The notes beneath the pieces were generated by a model. It did not search any database. It saw only the letters and a program-made list of their open reading frames with translations, and was not told the origin of the DNA. This document shows, one piece after another, positions 10,935-22,080 of a stretch of DNA of 64,000 nucleotides. A program made the translations under genes and the position numbers. Origin of the DNA: Morinoia aosen (taxonomy: Eukaryota; Arthropoda; Malacostraca; Amphipoda; Talitridae); contig CM059563.1 of assembly GCA_030386875.1 (NCBI GenBank), positions 34,572,139-34,636,138 on the forward strand. The letters run 5' to 3'. Each line of letters starts with the position of its first letter. Position 1 is the first letter of the stretch.

Positions 10935-11240
10935 TGACTGGGTATCCTTAGCAGGACCCGTGGAAATTTCACGCACAAAGTCATCGTTAAAAGCTAGGTG
11001 AACCCGTGAAAAAATTCCGTCAACATTACCTAACCTTTGCCGACCTACCATATCCTAACCTTTTCTTCCAACCTTTCTATCCTAACGTAACCAAACCTAA
11101 CTTAACCGAACCTATCAGATAAAAGGCAAACATATGAATGCATGTAAGGGTGATCTTTTAATGTTACACTGAGGAATTCGGTATCCATGATACGGCCAAC
11201 TTGGACGAAAGCGTAACGGATATCGAATCTACTTCTAAGA
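10935..11240 (-). repeat. F1-family module, inverse orientation
   Basis: Reverse complement of the module at 12050-12335: GACCCGTGGAAATTTCACG, CGTTAAxAGCTAGGTG, a CCTAACC-rich tract, GATCTTTTAATGTTACACTG and GATACGGC. With 12050-12335 it forms an inverted pair across about 0.8 kb. Non-coding. Confidence 0.6.
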
Positions 11241-12340
11241 ATGACCGTCGTGTGTTTATTAATATAATATGTCCTGTCACGCTCTTGAGAATAGATAGGA
11301 AGAAATTAGCACTGGCGGTCTTGGTTTCAGTTCACCACTAAATTAATACTCATTTTCGCTGTACAAGTGCACTATAATAAGTACTTTCAGAAAAATTAGG
11401 GTGATCCAAAACCTTATACAGTAGGTACCACAAAAACCCGAACGGAGTATTTGTTTTCCCGTATCAGTAGTATCAACATAATCAGTGATACTTCTTCTAT
11501 AGGTTTATTTTGAAGGATAATTTTGCCAGAAATTGAATGTTTATGGTATTATGGTGGTATTACTGATACGGGAAAATAAATACTCGGTTCGGGTTTTTGT
11601 GGGACATACTGTGTACTCGAGTCCGTTTCGTGGATACCGAGCTCGGCGGGGTATTCCATAGTACAATATACTCGACACGCAATATATACACAAGCTTGCA
11701 ATTGCTTTCAGTAATGTTGAATTTCTGCATCTAGGATATGACACGAATGGGTATAACTATTTCTATTGCGGCCCAAAAATACTGTATTCCAATTGTTCAT
11801 TACTGTCACAAGAAAATAAGTTACATTTGAAATAAGCTTAAGCATGGAAACTCCACTCGAACGAAAATTTGTTCAAGAAAGGAATTGAATCCCGTCATTT
11901 TTTACGGGCCGTGTACGCTAGTAAATAAATATACATATTATATTTCTTGAAGAAGCGGACACCAAACAATTATATAAATGAATCTAACCTAATAATAGCC
12001 GTTGTGTGTTTATTTATAGATTTATTTAAATATTTGTTTGGTGTCCGCTCGTAATCGGTATCCGCTCCTTATCGTTATCCGTTACGCTTTCTTCTGAGTT
12101 TGCGGTATCACGAATACCGCATTCCTAAGTGTAACATTAAAAAATGACCTTTACATGCATTGATATGATTGACATTTTATTAGTTAGGATAGGATTGGTT
12201 AAGGTAGTATAGGAATGGTTAAGATATGTTAGGTTAGAATGAATTAGGCTAGCATGAGTTAGGTAATTTTTTCACGATTCCACCTAGCTGAACGATGACG
12301 TTGTCCGTGAAATTTTCACGGGTCCTGCTACTACCTAATA

Positions 12341-12908
12341 CAGTGGTTCCCAACCTTTTTCAGCTTGTTACCCAATTTAGCATGCCACATTAAACATGTT
12401 ACCCCTTTCACAAAATGTTGTCAACATTAATATATATATGGCTAAACTAAAACACTAAAGATAATTGCTTTTATTTATTGTATTAGTACATTTTGCATCT
12501 CCAATGACTTACCAAAGATGTCAAGAGCATCAGTGAGATGGTTGGAGTTGCATCTTTGAAGCTAGTTGAGGAATTCTTGGCTTCGTGGTTGAAAGTGCCA
12601 GCCTGGCATCGTTTGCAACATTCAAGCTAGTCCTCTTTTTCGTTTTCATCCCCAGCACAGTTGAGAACCCCTTCTCGCACAGATACGTTGTTGAGAATGA
12701 TACCAACTTCAAGGCTCTCTTGGACAGAGTTGGCGAGTCGGCTAGTCGTAAAATCCAAAAGGAATCTGCATTTTGGTTTTGGAATTCGGTTTTCAAGGCT
12801 TCATTGGCTTCAGAATTCTTAACATTTTTCTATCACCCCTCCATTACAACCCGAAAAATTGGTAAATTACCCCCAAGGGGTAATTTACCCCCAGGTTGGG
12901 AACCAATG
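12341..12908. mobile_element. hAT transposon remnant with 8-bp target duplication
   Basis: The left end reads CAGTGGTTCCCAACCTTTTT and the right end, reverse complemented, CATTGGTTCCCAACCT, typical hAT (Charlie/Zaphod-like) terminal inverted repeats. The flanks ACCTAATA (12333-12340 and 12909-12916) are identical, the 8-bp duplication expected for hAT. At 568 bp it is an internally deleted copy that retains only the end of the transposase gene. Confidence 0.85.
12530..12796 (-). pseudogene. hAT transposase C-terminal fragment
   Basis: The 88-codon minus-strand frame ends in the hAT dimerisation region: TTYLCEKGFSTV, MKTKKRTSLNV, then DARLALSTTKPRI. That is the classic order at the C terminus of Charlie/ZBED5/FAM200-type transposases (C-E-x-G-F-S, K-x-K-x-R-x-x-L, L-R-x-A-L-S). 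The zinc finger and the first catalytic acidic residues are absent because most of the gene is deleted. It lies within the hAT copy at 12341-12908 and is non-functional as a transposase. Confidence 0.8.
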
Positions 12909-13338
12909 ACCTAATAATACCCTTGGTTTATTTGTTTGGAGTCCGCTTCTTCCATTTCTCTGTCACGCTAATAAGGATAGTTATAATGACTGTATATTTG
13001 ATACGAGTTCCACCAGAGCACAAGTACAAAAATATTTTTAATATCTTGACTGTTAGGATGGATATATTTGTTAGTCATCCATTTATGAAGAATTTGTTCA
13101 AGAAAGGTATTGAATCCCATCATTTTTGGTAGGCCGTGCACACTAGTATGTAAATAAATACACAACGGGTATTATTAAGTAATATTAGCACTCGAACAAG
13201 TTGTTGAGACGTGAGATAAGGCCTCTCAGCTGACCCCCCCACCTGAGTGTATTTGTCAGCGACCAAGTGAAATGTTCGCAGTGCAGGGCATGTTGTGCCC
13301 GACGACTCAGGTGATATTGCAGCTCTCACAGACGGCTC

Positions 13339-13735
13339 TAGTCACGTATGCCTCGGTGGTCCCCTATCACTTGCTGCTCTTTATCGATTACATAAGTATT
13401 TTCGTCCACCTCATGGACCAGATGCGGTAAATGCTACTGGTAGAATTTGTCTTGCGTTATCATTAGTATGACGAATGGAGGACGTTATTGTGTAAAAGTT
13501 GGAATTTTTATCTATGATTTAGGAGCGAACGTTCATGCCATAGGTCACGTACGCCTCGTCGCTGTCCAGTCACTGGTTCGATTACAATCATATTATCGTC
13601 TACCTAATTGAGCACCTGTGGTAAATGCCCCTGATGACATTCGTGTTGCCTTATCTTTTGTTTTGTCTGAAGGATAGAGGACGTTGGTGTTTAAAACGTG
13701 GATTTTTTATTTGTGATTCAGGAACGATATTTTTA
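13339..13735 (+). repeat. Diverged tandem duplication, unit about 210 bp
   Basis: The block starting GTCACGTATGCCTCG (13339) recurs as GTCACGTACGCCTCG (about 13546). Matching downstream segments are GCGGTAAATGC / GTGGTAAATGC, GGAGGACGTTxxTGT / GAGGACGTTGGTGT and TGATTTAGGAGCGA / TGATTCAGGAACGA. No open frame is maintained. Confidence 0.55.
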
Positions 13736-14236
13736 GTGCAGCGCTAAGAAAGTTTGCTGGATCTTTTACGTTGTGTAGGTTCAAATTTCTTTACATCAAA
13801 GACAAGCCGATGAGACTAGTGATATTAATGCCTTCAGCGAGCCTGTTAAACGTTAAGTTGCTTCTTATCGGTTCAGTGAAGTATAAATCGGTTAAATATC
13901 GTGGGCCAAAATACTTCAATTTTTGGTTACTTAATATGTTTGAAAATTCAAATCTCCTGTATATACAGTCTTTTATTGGATGATTTAAATTGGCTGAACT
14001 TATAAACGGTGTGCCATAGTTGCGCTCGTGAAACAAAGCGAGCACGACCTAAGTTTGGGCTACGGTAACTTGCGGCTTGGTGAATGTCTCGCGCCCCCCT
14101 GTAGTGGTCGGGGGGAACTTCTCCACTCGGGATTGTGAAGTGAAACCTGCCACTCTTTCTTCGGTACTTGACGCACCCCACACACTCGCGCTGTAGGGGG
14201 GTGTTGCCTTGTTTGAGCTGTGAGCGTGTTGCATCT

Positions 14237-15984
14237 CAATGCATCACTATACGGGCATATGAATGCATCACTATACGGGCATCTGAGTGCATCACTATAC
14301 AGCCTCTGAATGCATCACTATACAGCCCCTGAATGCATCACTATGCATGCCCCTGAATGCATCACTATACAGCCCGTGAATGCATCACTATACAGCCCCT
14401 GAATGCATCACTATACAGCCCCTGAATGCATCACTATGCATGCCCCTGAATGCATCACTATACAGCCCGTGAATGCATCACTATACAGCCCCTGAATGCA
14501 TCACTATGCATGCCCCTGAATGCATCACTATACAGCCCGTGAATGCATCACTATACAGCCCCTGAATGCATCACTATACAGCCCCTGAATGCATCACTAT
14601 ACAGCCCCTGAATGCATCACTATACAGCCCCTGAATGCATCACTATACAGCCCCTGAATGCATCACTATGCATGCCCCTGAATGCATCACTATACACCCC
14701 CTGAATGCATCACTATACATGCCCCTGAATGCATCACTATTCAGCCCCTGAATGCATCACTATACATGCCCCTGAATGCATCACTATACATGCCCCTGAA
14801 TGCATCACTATACATGCCCCTGAATGTATCACTATGCAGCCCCTGAATGCATCACTATACATGCCCCTGAATGCATCACTATACATGCCCCTGAATGCAT
14901 CACTATACAGCGCCTGAATGCATCACTATACAGCCCCTGAATGCATCACTATACAGCCCCTGAATGCATCACTATACAGCCCCTGAATGCATCACTATAC
15001 AGCCCCTGAATGCATCACTATACAGCCCCTGAATGCATCACTATACAGCCCCTGAATGCATCACCATACAGCCCCTGAATGCATCACCATACAGCCCCTG
15101 AATGCATCACTATACAGCCCCAGAATGCATCACTATACAGCCCCTGAATGCATCACTATACAGCCCCTGAATGCATCACTATACAGCCCCTGAATGCATC
15201 GCTATGCAGCCCCTGAATGCATCGCTATACAGCCCCTGAATGCATCGCTATGCAGCCCCTGAATGCATCACTATACATGCCCATGAATGCATCACTATAC
15301 ATGCCCCTGAATGCATCACTATACATGCCTCTGAATGCATCACTATACATGCCCCTGAATGCATCACTATACATGCCCCTGAATGCATCACTATACATGC
15401 CTTTGAATGCATCACTATACATGCCTTTGAATGCATCACTATACATGCCCCTGAATGCATCACTATACATGCCCCTGAATGCATCACTATACATGCCCCT
15501 GAATGCATCACTATACATGCCCCTGAATGCATCACTATACATGCCCCTGAATGCATCACTATACATGCCCCTGAATGCATCACTATACATGCCCCTGAAT
15601 GCATCACTATACAGCCCCTGAATGCATCACTATACAGCCCCTGAATGCATCACTATACAGCCCCTGAATGCATCCCTATACAGCCCCTGAATGCATCACT
15701 ATACAGCCCCTAAATGCATCACTATACAGCGCCTGAATGCATCACTATACAGCGCCTGAATGCATCACTATACAGCGCCTGAATGCATCACTATACAGCG
15801 CCTGAATGCATCACTATACAGTCCCTGAATGCATCACTATACAGTCCCTGAATGCATCACTATACAGCCCCTGAATGCATCACTATACAGCCCCTGAATG
15901 CATCACTATACAGCCCCTGAATGCATCACTATACAGCCCCTGAATGCATCACTATACAGCCCCTGAATGCATCACTATACATGC
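14237..15984 (+). repeat. Minisatellite, 23/24-bp unit, about 75 copies
   Basis: Repeated core GAATGCATCACTATACAG followed by CCCCT. A variant with ATG in place of AG (CATGCCCCT) is 24 bp long. Where 24-bp units are contiguous (about 15270-15605) three reading frames stay open on each strand, which explains apparent 120-134-codon frames. They are repeat artefacts. The variants are grouped in blocks, as expected from replication slippage or unequal exchange. Confidence 0.97.
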
Positions 15985-15989
15985 TCAGT

Positions 15990-16950
15990 ATACATACAGT
16001 GCGGCAGTGAGGGACCGTCTCTGACCAGTCTAACGGGCTCCGACTCGGAATATCGCCATCTTCCTCTGCTCTGAAATCTAGTCCTTAAATTTCCTGTACA
16101 CGTAAAATAGTGTTTTTCTGTGTCACGGGCAGCTGAGGCTTTTTGGCTGCACATCGAACTTGCATTTTTAAGTCTTCCTCGCCAATGTTGGATTCCTCAC
16201 AGCGATGATATAAGAAGACCAGGATGCTAGCCGATGATTATTTGGCTGGATTTATCACATTTTGTTCCAAGGTCTTCTTAGTGATAACATTCGTTCTCTA
16301 GGGCTCGGCTTTCTTAGAACCCCGCCTTGAGGATTAGAACGGCGGCAGCAAGCACTTTTCTAGCCCTGGTACTTACATTGCAAGTCCGGTGCGACCCATT
16401 CTGATTACTTGGAGGCGGATTCATCAGTAATTAATGACTTGGAGACATTCTGATTACTCGGACAATTTGTCGAAGTTGATGTGAAGGCGCAAAATGGGAC
16501 TCTGAAAAATAGCTCATTGAAAATGCATGAAGCTTTATGAGGCCCAAGCAGCTCACAGAATCGTTATTTAAAGGGGTGCCATAGAATGATGCTGGTTTTG
16601 TAGTACTCAGCGCCATCGCAGCTAGCCTAAAATTTCGGGCGCAGGATCCCTACAAATAATTTCGGGGGGGGGGGGGGGGGGGGGGGGGCAGCCATTAATT
16701 ATCACCAATCTTTCTATTATTTTACTTAAAACGGCGACTGAAACTGGCCCCCAGCTCAACGTTTCGGAGGGGGCCATGGCCCCCCTGGCTGCACTGCTGC
16801 TTAACGTCATCGCCCTCTCCCCGAATTTCACTGCGACAGGGAAGCTGGTGAAATTTGTACGTGAATCGCCTGTATCAACTTCTTTGGTTTTGATGCCTTC
16901 TATTCGCGAATTTTATTTATACTTGAATATTGTCATTATTATGTGTAATT
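15990..16950. other. No gene recognised
   Basis: Mixed-composition sequence between the minisatellite and an R1 copy. No exon with good splice sites, RNA gene or domain was recognised. It contains the G homopolymer at 16664-16688. Confidence 0.35.
16664..16688 (+). repeat. Poly-G tract, 25 G
   Basis: Uninterrupted run of 25 G. Homopolymers this long are error-prone in sequencing, so the exact length is uncertain. Confidence 0.9.
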
Positions 16951-16954
16951 CCTC

Positions 16955-17275
16955 ACTCAGGAGGATATAACCGTTGCGTCCATGGGACTTAACTAAACTA
17001 TGGATAGGCCTTTCTTGCGTTGAAATAGGGAAGGTTTTCTGTTACGAACCACCTCTTCTCCGTTCACTCACTGCTGTCTTTTTTTCAGCGGCTGCTACTT
17101 TGTTCTCAAACGTTTATCTCGTTTCAGAATCTTTTTTGAATCTTACTGTTTCTATGAGCAAGATGTGAGATACACCTTATGCATCGTTCTCCCAATTCCT
17201 TAGTATTTAAATGGTGCCTTCCTTCTTCCTCTCTTTGGAACACCTCTCTTGTGAGTAGGAGTGTTTGAAGTAATT
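16955..17275 (+). repeat. R1 dispersed repeat, diverged
   Basis: Recognisable by TTACGAACCACCTCTTCTCC, a TCACTGCTGTCTTTTTTTCA-like block, AAATGGTGCCTTCCTTCTTC and CTCTCTTTGGAACACC in the R1 order. The head is eroded. Confidence 0.6.
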
Positions 17276-17834
17276 ATCAAATATAATATTTGTGTGTCTA
17301 ATGTAGTTGAGTGTAGTATGGTAGTGTAGTCCCTTTGTGTATAGTATGGTAGTGTAGTATCTAGTGATGTACCGATACCATTTTTTTGGCCGATACCGAT
17401 ATCCATTTTTTGGCCGATACCGATACTCCGATGCTTAGAAATACCGATACTTTGACCGATACTACTACTGATACCAATACTTTTACAATCATCTAACCTA
17501 ATTATACCCGTTGTGTGTTTATTTATTTATTTGTTTGGTGTCCGCTTCCTAAGAAAAATAGGATGTCTGAGTTTGCGGTATCATGGATACCGAATACCTC
17601 AGTGTTACATTGAAAGATCGTCTCTATATGCATTGATATGTTCGAAATTTTATCAGGATAGGTTAGTATAGGATTGGTTAGGATAGCATAGGTTAGATAA
17701 TGTTGAAGGAATTTTTTCACTGGTCCATCTTGCTTAACGATGACATTGTCCTTGGAATTTCCACGGGTCATGCTGCTACCTAATGATACCCTTGCCCTTG
17801 GTTTATTTGTTTGGTGTCTGTTTCTTCCATTTCT

Positions 17835-18252
17835 CTCCCAATTGAAAATAATCGCCCTTTTCAGGAAGTAAATTGGTCGTAGGTCAAAAACGGCCCAAAA
17901 GGGCCAAAAATCACGACTTCAAACCGACTCCTACCTATACTGGGCCTATTAGGGCTTGAAAAGGGCCCTTCATTTAACTGGCCTTTTTTAGGTCTAGTCA
18001 ATGGCTGTTTTCGGGCTTATTCTGGTCGTTTGAAGTCGTTTTCAAGCCATGAATTGCCTCGTTCAAGTAGTAGAGAAGCCCAAAATGGCCGTTGCATTAG
18101 CCGTTTCGATGCCCAAAAATAGCCGTTCAAAAGGGCTTAAAAGAGGTGACATAGCGACTGAAAAGGGCTAATTTACTGCTTGAAAACGACTAATCTCTTG
18201 CTTATAACTGCCTGAAAACGCTCTGTAAAAGGCTCAAAATTTCAATTGGGAG
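17835..18252. mobile_element. Nested MITE-like insertion with 13-bp inverted ends
   Basis: Terminal inverted repeats CTCCCAATTGAAA. Sister F1 copies (for example 12955-12965) show the empty site as ATTTCTCTGTCAC, and exact removal of this 418-bp segment restores it. Either there is no target duplication or it is the dinucleotide CT. The interior is full of short GGGCC/GGCCC-type complementary blocks. Non-coding; I cannot place the superfamily. Confidence 0.65.
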
Positions 18253-18834
18253 CTGTCACGCTCATAAGGCTAGTTATAATGACCGTATCTGTGATACGAG
18301 TTTCACCAGTGCACAAGTACAAGAATATTTTTTTATCACGGGGACTGTTAGGATGGATATACTGTATTTGTTTGTCATCGACATCTTGAAAATTCGTTCA
18401 TGAAAAGCATTGAATCCTATTTTTGGCCGGCCGTGCCCACAAGTAATTGAAATAAAACCATTATAAGCCCTACATGGGGGTTATAATAAAATTATTTGCT
18501 AATATATCTAATAATATAACAATATGGACAATAAAGTTTTCGGTAATGAAAATAAAACTGCTCATGCTATGTTAACTGTATTGTTGAGAAAAAATAACAA
18601 AATGGAATCCATTCGATAGATAAGTGTTTCTAATCGTATTGCAACGTATTGCAACGTATTGTAGACTATCTACAATAGTAACTGGTTTCAAAAGTGGACC
18701 AAAACAATTTCTCCCCAAAATGATTCTTATTTCCGTGTTTTTCACACCAAATACATACTTTGGCGAAAAGAAAACATTAAAATTCGATAAGCCCCGAAAC
18801 CGAAAATATCCGCAAACACGCAACCAACTATAAG

Positions 18835-20005
18835 ATGAGAAATTTTAAAACGAGGAAAATTCCAAGGAACTTAATCATATTTATTAGGAATACGTTTCTT
18901 AGTCCAGATATATCATCAGTTCGTAAGAGTACAAATCATTATGTCTGAAATAAAAGAAGAAACAAAATATTTGACAGTCATTAAGGAAAATCACGGGAAC
19001 AAAAATAAAATTAAAACATGTCTCAGAAAAAATAAAATCGACAAGACTTATCTAGTAACAATTTGCAATGGTTAGGAACTATCAGAATTGTTGAGGGCCG
19101 ATTTTCGTTTGAAAATATGTAGCGACTCTAAAATTCTGAGGTCACATGCAGTTGAAGCCGAATCTAAGATTTTGAAGTCCGCAGAGGATATCGGTACGTT
19201 GCATTTTAGTGCGTGATTACGTACTGCGGAGTATGAGGGGGTGTGCTAATTGGTTCCCCGTGCGGAAGCGTCGACCTCGATGTATGGCATTCTGGTATAA
19301 AAATTTCGTGACGTCATGCTCACGTACGATGATGTGCACTGCACACAACTGTAAGAAAAATCAGAGAGGCTTGCACCTCCATCGGAAGCGTATCATTGAA
19401 CCGTAAAAAGGAAGCAACCTTAAAATTATACAGGCCTGGTACAAAGATACGCTTTCGATGGAGAAGTGAGTCTCTCTGATTTATTCTTACAGTTGTACAG
19501 TTGTGTGCAGTGCACATCATCGTACGTCGGCATGACGGCACGAAATTTTTGTATCAGGATGCCAAACATCGGGGTCGAAGCTTCCGCTCGGGGAACCAAT
19601 GAGCACATCCATCACCCTCCGCAGTACGTAATCACGCAGTAAAATGCGACGTACCGATATCCTCTGCTGTCATCAAAATCTTAGATTCGGCTTCAACTAC
19701 GTTTGACCTCGGAATTTTAGAGTCGCTACATATTTTTAAACGAAAACCGGCCCGCGACAATTCTGACAGTTCCTACCCATTGCAAATTAAGAGTAGATCT
19801 TGTCGATTTTTTTTCTCTGGGACATGTTTTGATTTTTTTCGTTTTCGTGATTTCCTTTAATGACTGTATCCAACATTTTATTTTTTCTTTTATTGCAGAC
19901 ATAATGAATTTTACTTTTACGAACTGATGATGGAGCTGGACTCGGAAACGTATTCCTAGTAAATATAATTAAGTTCCTTGGAATTTTCCTCGTTTTTAAA
20001 TTGTT
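18835..20005. repeat. Long palindrome, arms about 570 bp
   Basis: The arms are inverted around about 19420. For example, CGAGGAAAATTCCAAGGAAC (left) mirrors GTTCCTTGGAATTTTCCTCG (right), AGGATATCGGTACGT mirrors ACGTACCGATATCCT, and GATGATGTGCACTGCACACA mirrors TGTGTGCAGTGCACATCATC. Arm identity looks high over most of the length. The short open frames inside are present in mirrored form on both strands, and none is recognisable. Confidence 0.85.
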
Positions 20006-20861
20006 CATCAAGTTGCGATTAAAGCAACTAATTGACCTGTTCAGATGTATTCAACTATAATATTGTTCGTGAATTTTTCAAACATCTTAACATAGAAGTA
20101 AAATGCAATATTCGTAATGAACGGCGATATACATGCTAAATTAAAATAAATTCTTAGCTTCGTAATATATGACGATTTACGAGCTAAATTAAAAAAGAAT
20201 TTTCAGCTACTTCTATATTAAATCCAGAAAAACTTTCAAATGCACCTTCAACTTTATTAAATTGGTTTGGTTTTTGTTAGCCTGTCACATACTTTAAGAA
20301 ATGGAAATTAGGTCAAATAGGTTTTGGTCGTAGAAGTATAATAATTTTATGTCGCTACAGGGTTTAACTATTCATTTTACATAGCTTTCAGTTATGACCG
20401 TGACTCATCGGGAATTCTAAGTAGTGAATTCAGTTAGCGGGCCTGATTAAACGCTGTAATTCATCAGTTAGCTGACTAATTTACTAGGCATGAATAGGCT
20501 CTTTTCTTTATTTGATTACTAGTACGCACGGCCCGTCAAAAATTACGGGATTCACTAATTTTCTTGAACAAATTTTCCAGATGTGGTGCCCAACGAATGT
20601 ATCCATCCTAACAGCACCCAAGATGAAAAATATTTTGTAATTGCGCACTGGTGAAACTCGTATCACAGATACGGTCACCAAAACTCTCCTCATGAGCGTG
20701 ACAAAGAAAATGGAAGAAGCGGACTCCAAATAAACCCAGAGTATTATTAGATAGTACCATGATCCGTGGAAATTCCATGGACAATGTCATCGTTAAGCTA
20801 GGTGGACTCGAGAAAAAATTCTGTCACTCTTACTTAACCTGTGCTAACCTAACCTATCCTA

Positions 20862-21186
20862 GATTAGATTAGATTAGATTAGATTAGATGTTAGTTTAAG
20901 CCTCCCTATCCTCAACAAATGAGATCCAAAGAGAGAAAGGAAGAAGGCACCATTTAGTATGGAGTTAAGGGAACGCTAAATCTATGCAGAAAAGGCATAG
21001 AAACAGTAAGATGAGAAAGAAGTTCATGAAATAAGATCAAAGTTGAAGATGAAAGTAGTAGGTGCTGAAAACACAGGATAGCAGTGAACCGAAAAGAGAT
21101 GGTCCGTAACAAAACAAAAACCTATGTTATTTTAACAAAACGAAAGCATACCTAACCTTTAGCTCAGGCCCGCACATATATATAGT
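20862..21186 (-). repeat. R1 dispersed repeat with (TCTAA)n tail, nested in the composite hAT-like element
   Basis: Minus-strand copy whose 3' tail is a run of about five GATTA units (20864-20890 as read on the plus strand). CTATCCTA occurs on both sides (20854-20861 and 21187-21194) and may be its target duplication, although the surrounding F1 tract is itself rich in CTATCC. This copy best shows that R1 carries a short tandem-repeat tail, as non-LTR retroposons do. Confidence 0.65.
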
Positions 21187-21522
21187 CTATCCTATCCTAA
21201 CAAAACCTATCCTGATGCAATGTCGAATATTTCAATGCATGAAAACGCCATCTTTTAATGTTACACTGAGGAATTCGATATCCATGATACGGCAAATCAC
21301 ACGACATATGTTTCTTAAGAAGCGGACACCAAATAAACACACAACGAGTATTATTAGGTTACATACTTTTACTTTCATAATTTATGATCTTCATTTTTAT
21401 GATAAAATACGTATTATTGGAAAGTATCGGTATAGTATCGGCCGGATTTTGCCGATACCGATACCACTAAAAATGACCGATACTGCCGATACCGATACCG
21501 ATTCATCGGTACATCACTAGTA

Positions 21523-21655
21523 GTATCTTTGTGTGTGTAGCATGGTAGTGTAGTATCTTTGTGTGTAGTATGGTAGTGTAGTATGGTAGTGTAGCATGGT
21601 AGTGTAGCATGGTAGTGTAGCATGGTAGTGTAGTACGGTAGTGTGTAGCATGGAG
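21523..21655 (+). repeat. Minisatellite, about 13-bp unit
   Basis: Imperfect repeats of GTGTAGCATGGTA/GTGTAGTATGGTA. The same motif occurs just left of the composite element (about 17300-17360), so the element inserted into this repeat; the target duplication GTAGTATC is part of it. Confidence 0.8.
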
Positions 21656-21722
21656 GCTTTAGCCGTATGTGATCTATCGGCTCGCAGTAGGTGCGTACTC
21701 TGTGTGTGTTTTGATTTTCAAG

Positions 21723-21784
21723 TGAATCGAGTAATGATGCGCCCTAAGCCAGTCGTACACCCACACCAATGTGATGCATGCAAG
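21723..21784 (+). CDS. Candidate exon ending in a C-x-x-C motif
   Basis: A perfect donor (AAG then GTACGT at 21785) closes a frame reading MMRPKPVVHPHQCDACK. A possible acceptor (TTTTGATTTTCAAG) precedes it and gives a 62-bp exon with two leading bases. The Pro-Val-Val-His-Pro-x-x-Cys-x-x-Cys pattern is the kind of sequence seen at the start of ZZ-type zinc fingers, but 20 residues are not enough to assign it. It is on the same strand as the exons at 24770-25225, about 3 kb downstream. Membership of one gene is unproven. Confidence 0.3.
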
Positions 21785-22080
21785 GTACGTATAATGCTTT
21801 ACTTCTATTTTGCTATTGCTCTAGTGATGTGAATGCGTTACCACTGGATATCGGCTTCTGTAACCTGCAAGTCGTGACAAACTGCACAATGATGGCTATT
21901 GGTCCCCGAAGCAGCAGTGCAGAAATGAATAGCGCTGCCAGCTATCGATCGTATTAGTAAATGAAGTAATAAATTTCTGAGATGACAGATATTAGTTCCT
22001 GAAATAGAAAATTGAACAGCGGTGCTGTACATGAATTAGAAAAGAATTGCGCTGGCATGAGGTGGAATATTCTTTGGACG

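Larger units (their letters stand above)
11940..13180 (+). mobile_element. F1-family inverted-repeat element, interrupted by a hAT insertion
   Basis: The left end carries AACCTAATAATAGCCGTTG then TGTTTATTT. The right end carries the inverse (AAATAAATACACAACGGGTA then TTATTA), i.e. terminal inverted repeats. The interior contains GGTGTCCGCTC, a TTAGG-like degenerate tract, TTTTCACGGGTCCTGCTACT and TGATACGAGTTCCACC. The same modules recur inside 17362-21519 and at 1845-2015. Removing the hAT copy at 12341-12908 plus one 8-bp duplication restores the uninterrupted module. No transposase of its own was seen, so it looks non-autonomous. Confidence 0.55.
17362..21519. mobile_element. Composite hAT-like element, 4.16 kb, largely palindromic
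   Basis: Perfect 15-bp terminal inverted repeats (TAGTGATGTACCGAT) are flanked by an identical 8-bp duplication GTAGTATC (17354-17361 and 21520-21527), the hAT signature. Just inside each end is a subterminal cluster of CCGATA motifs. The interior is mostly F1 modules arranged as an inverted repeat (about 17490-18465 against 20520-21365), with a further palindrome at 18835-20005 between them. The left arm carries a nested MITE-like insertion, the right arm a nested R1 copy. No transposase frame was found, so it must have been mobilised in trans. Confidence 0.75.

Noticed and set aside
15217..15644. 120-134-codon frames on both strands
   Set aside because: 24-bp units of the minisatellite keep all frames open; no coding signal.
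16431..16616. Minus-strand frame starting MALSTTKP, resembling the end of hAT transposases
   Set aside because: Only that short stretch is similar; the rest does not continue the hAT pattern and no terminal repeats flank it.
20864..20890. Interstitial telomere repeat
   Set aside because: The unit is GATTA (TCTAA on the other strand), the tail of an R1 copy, and not TTAGG.
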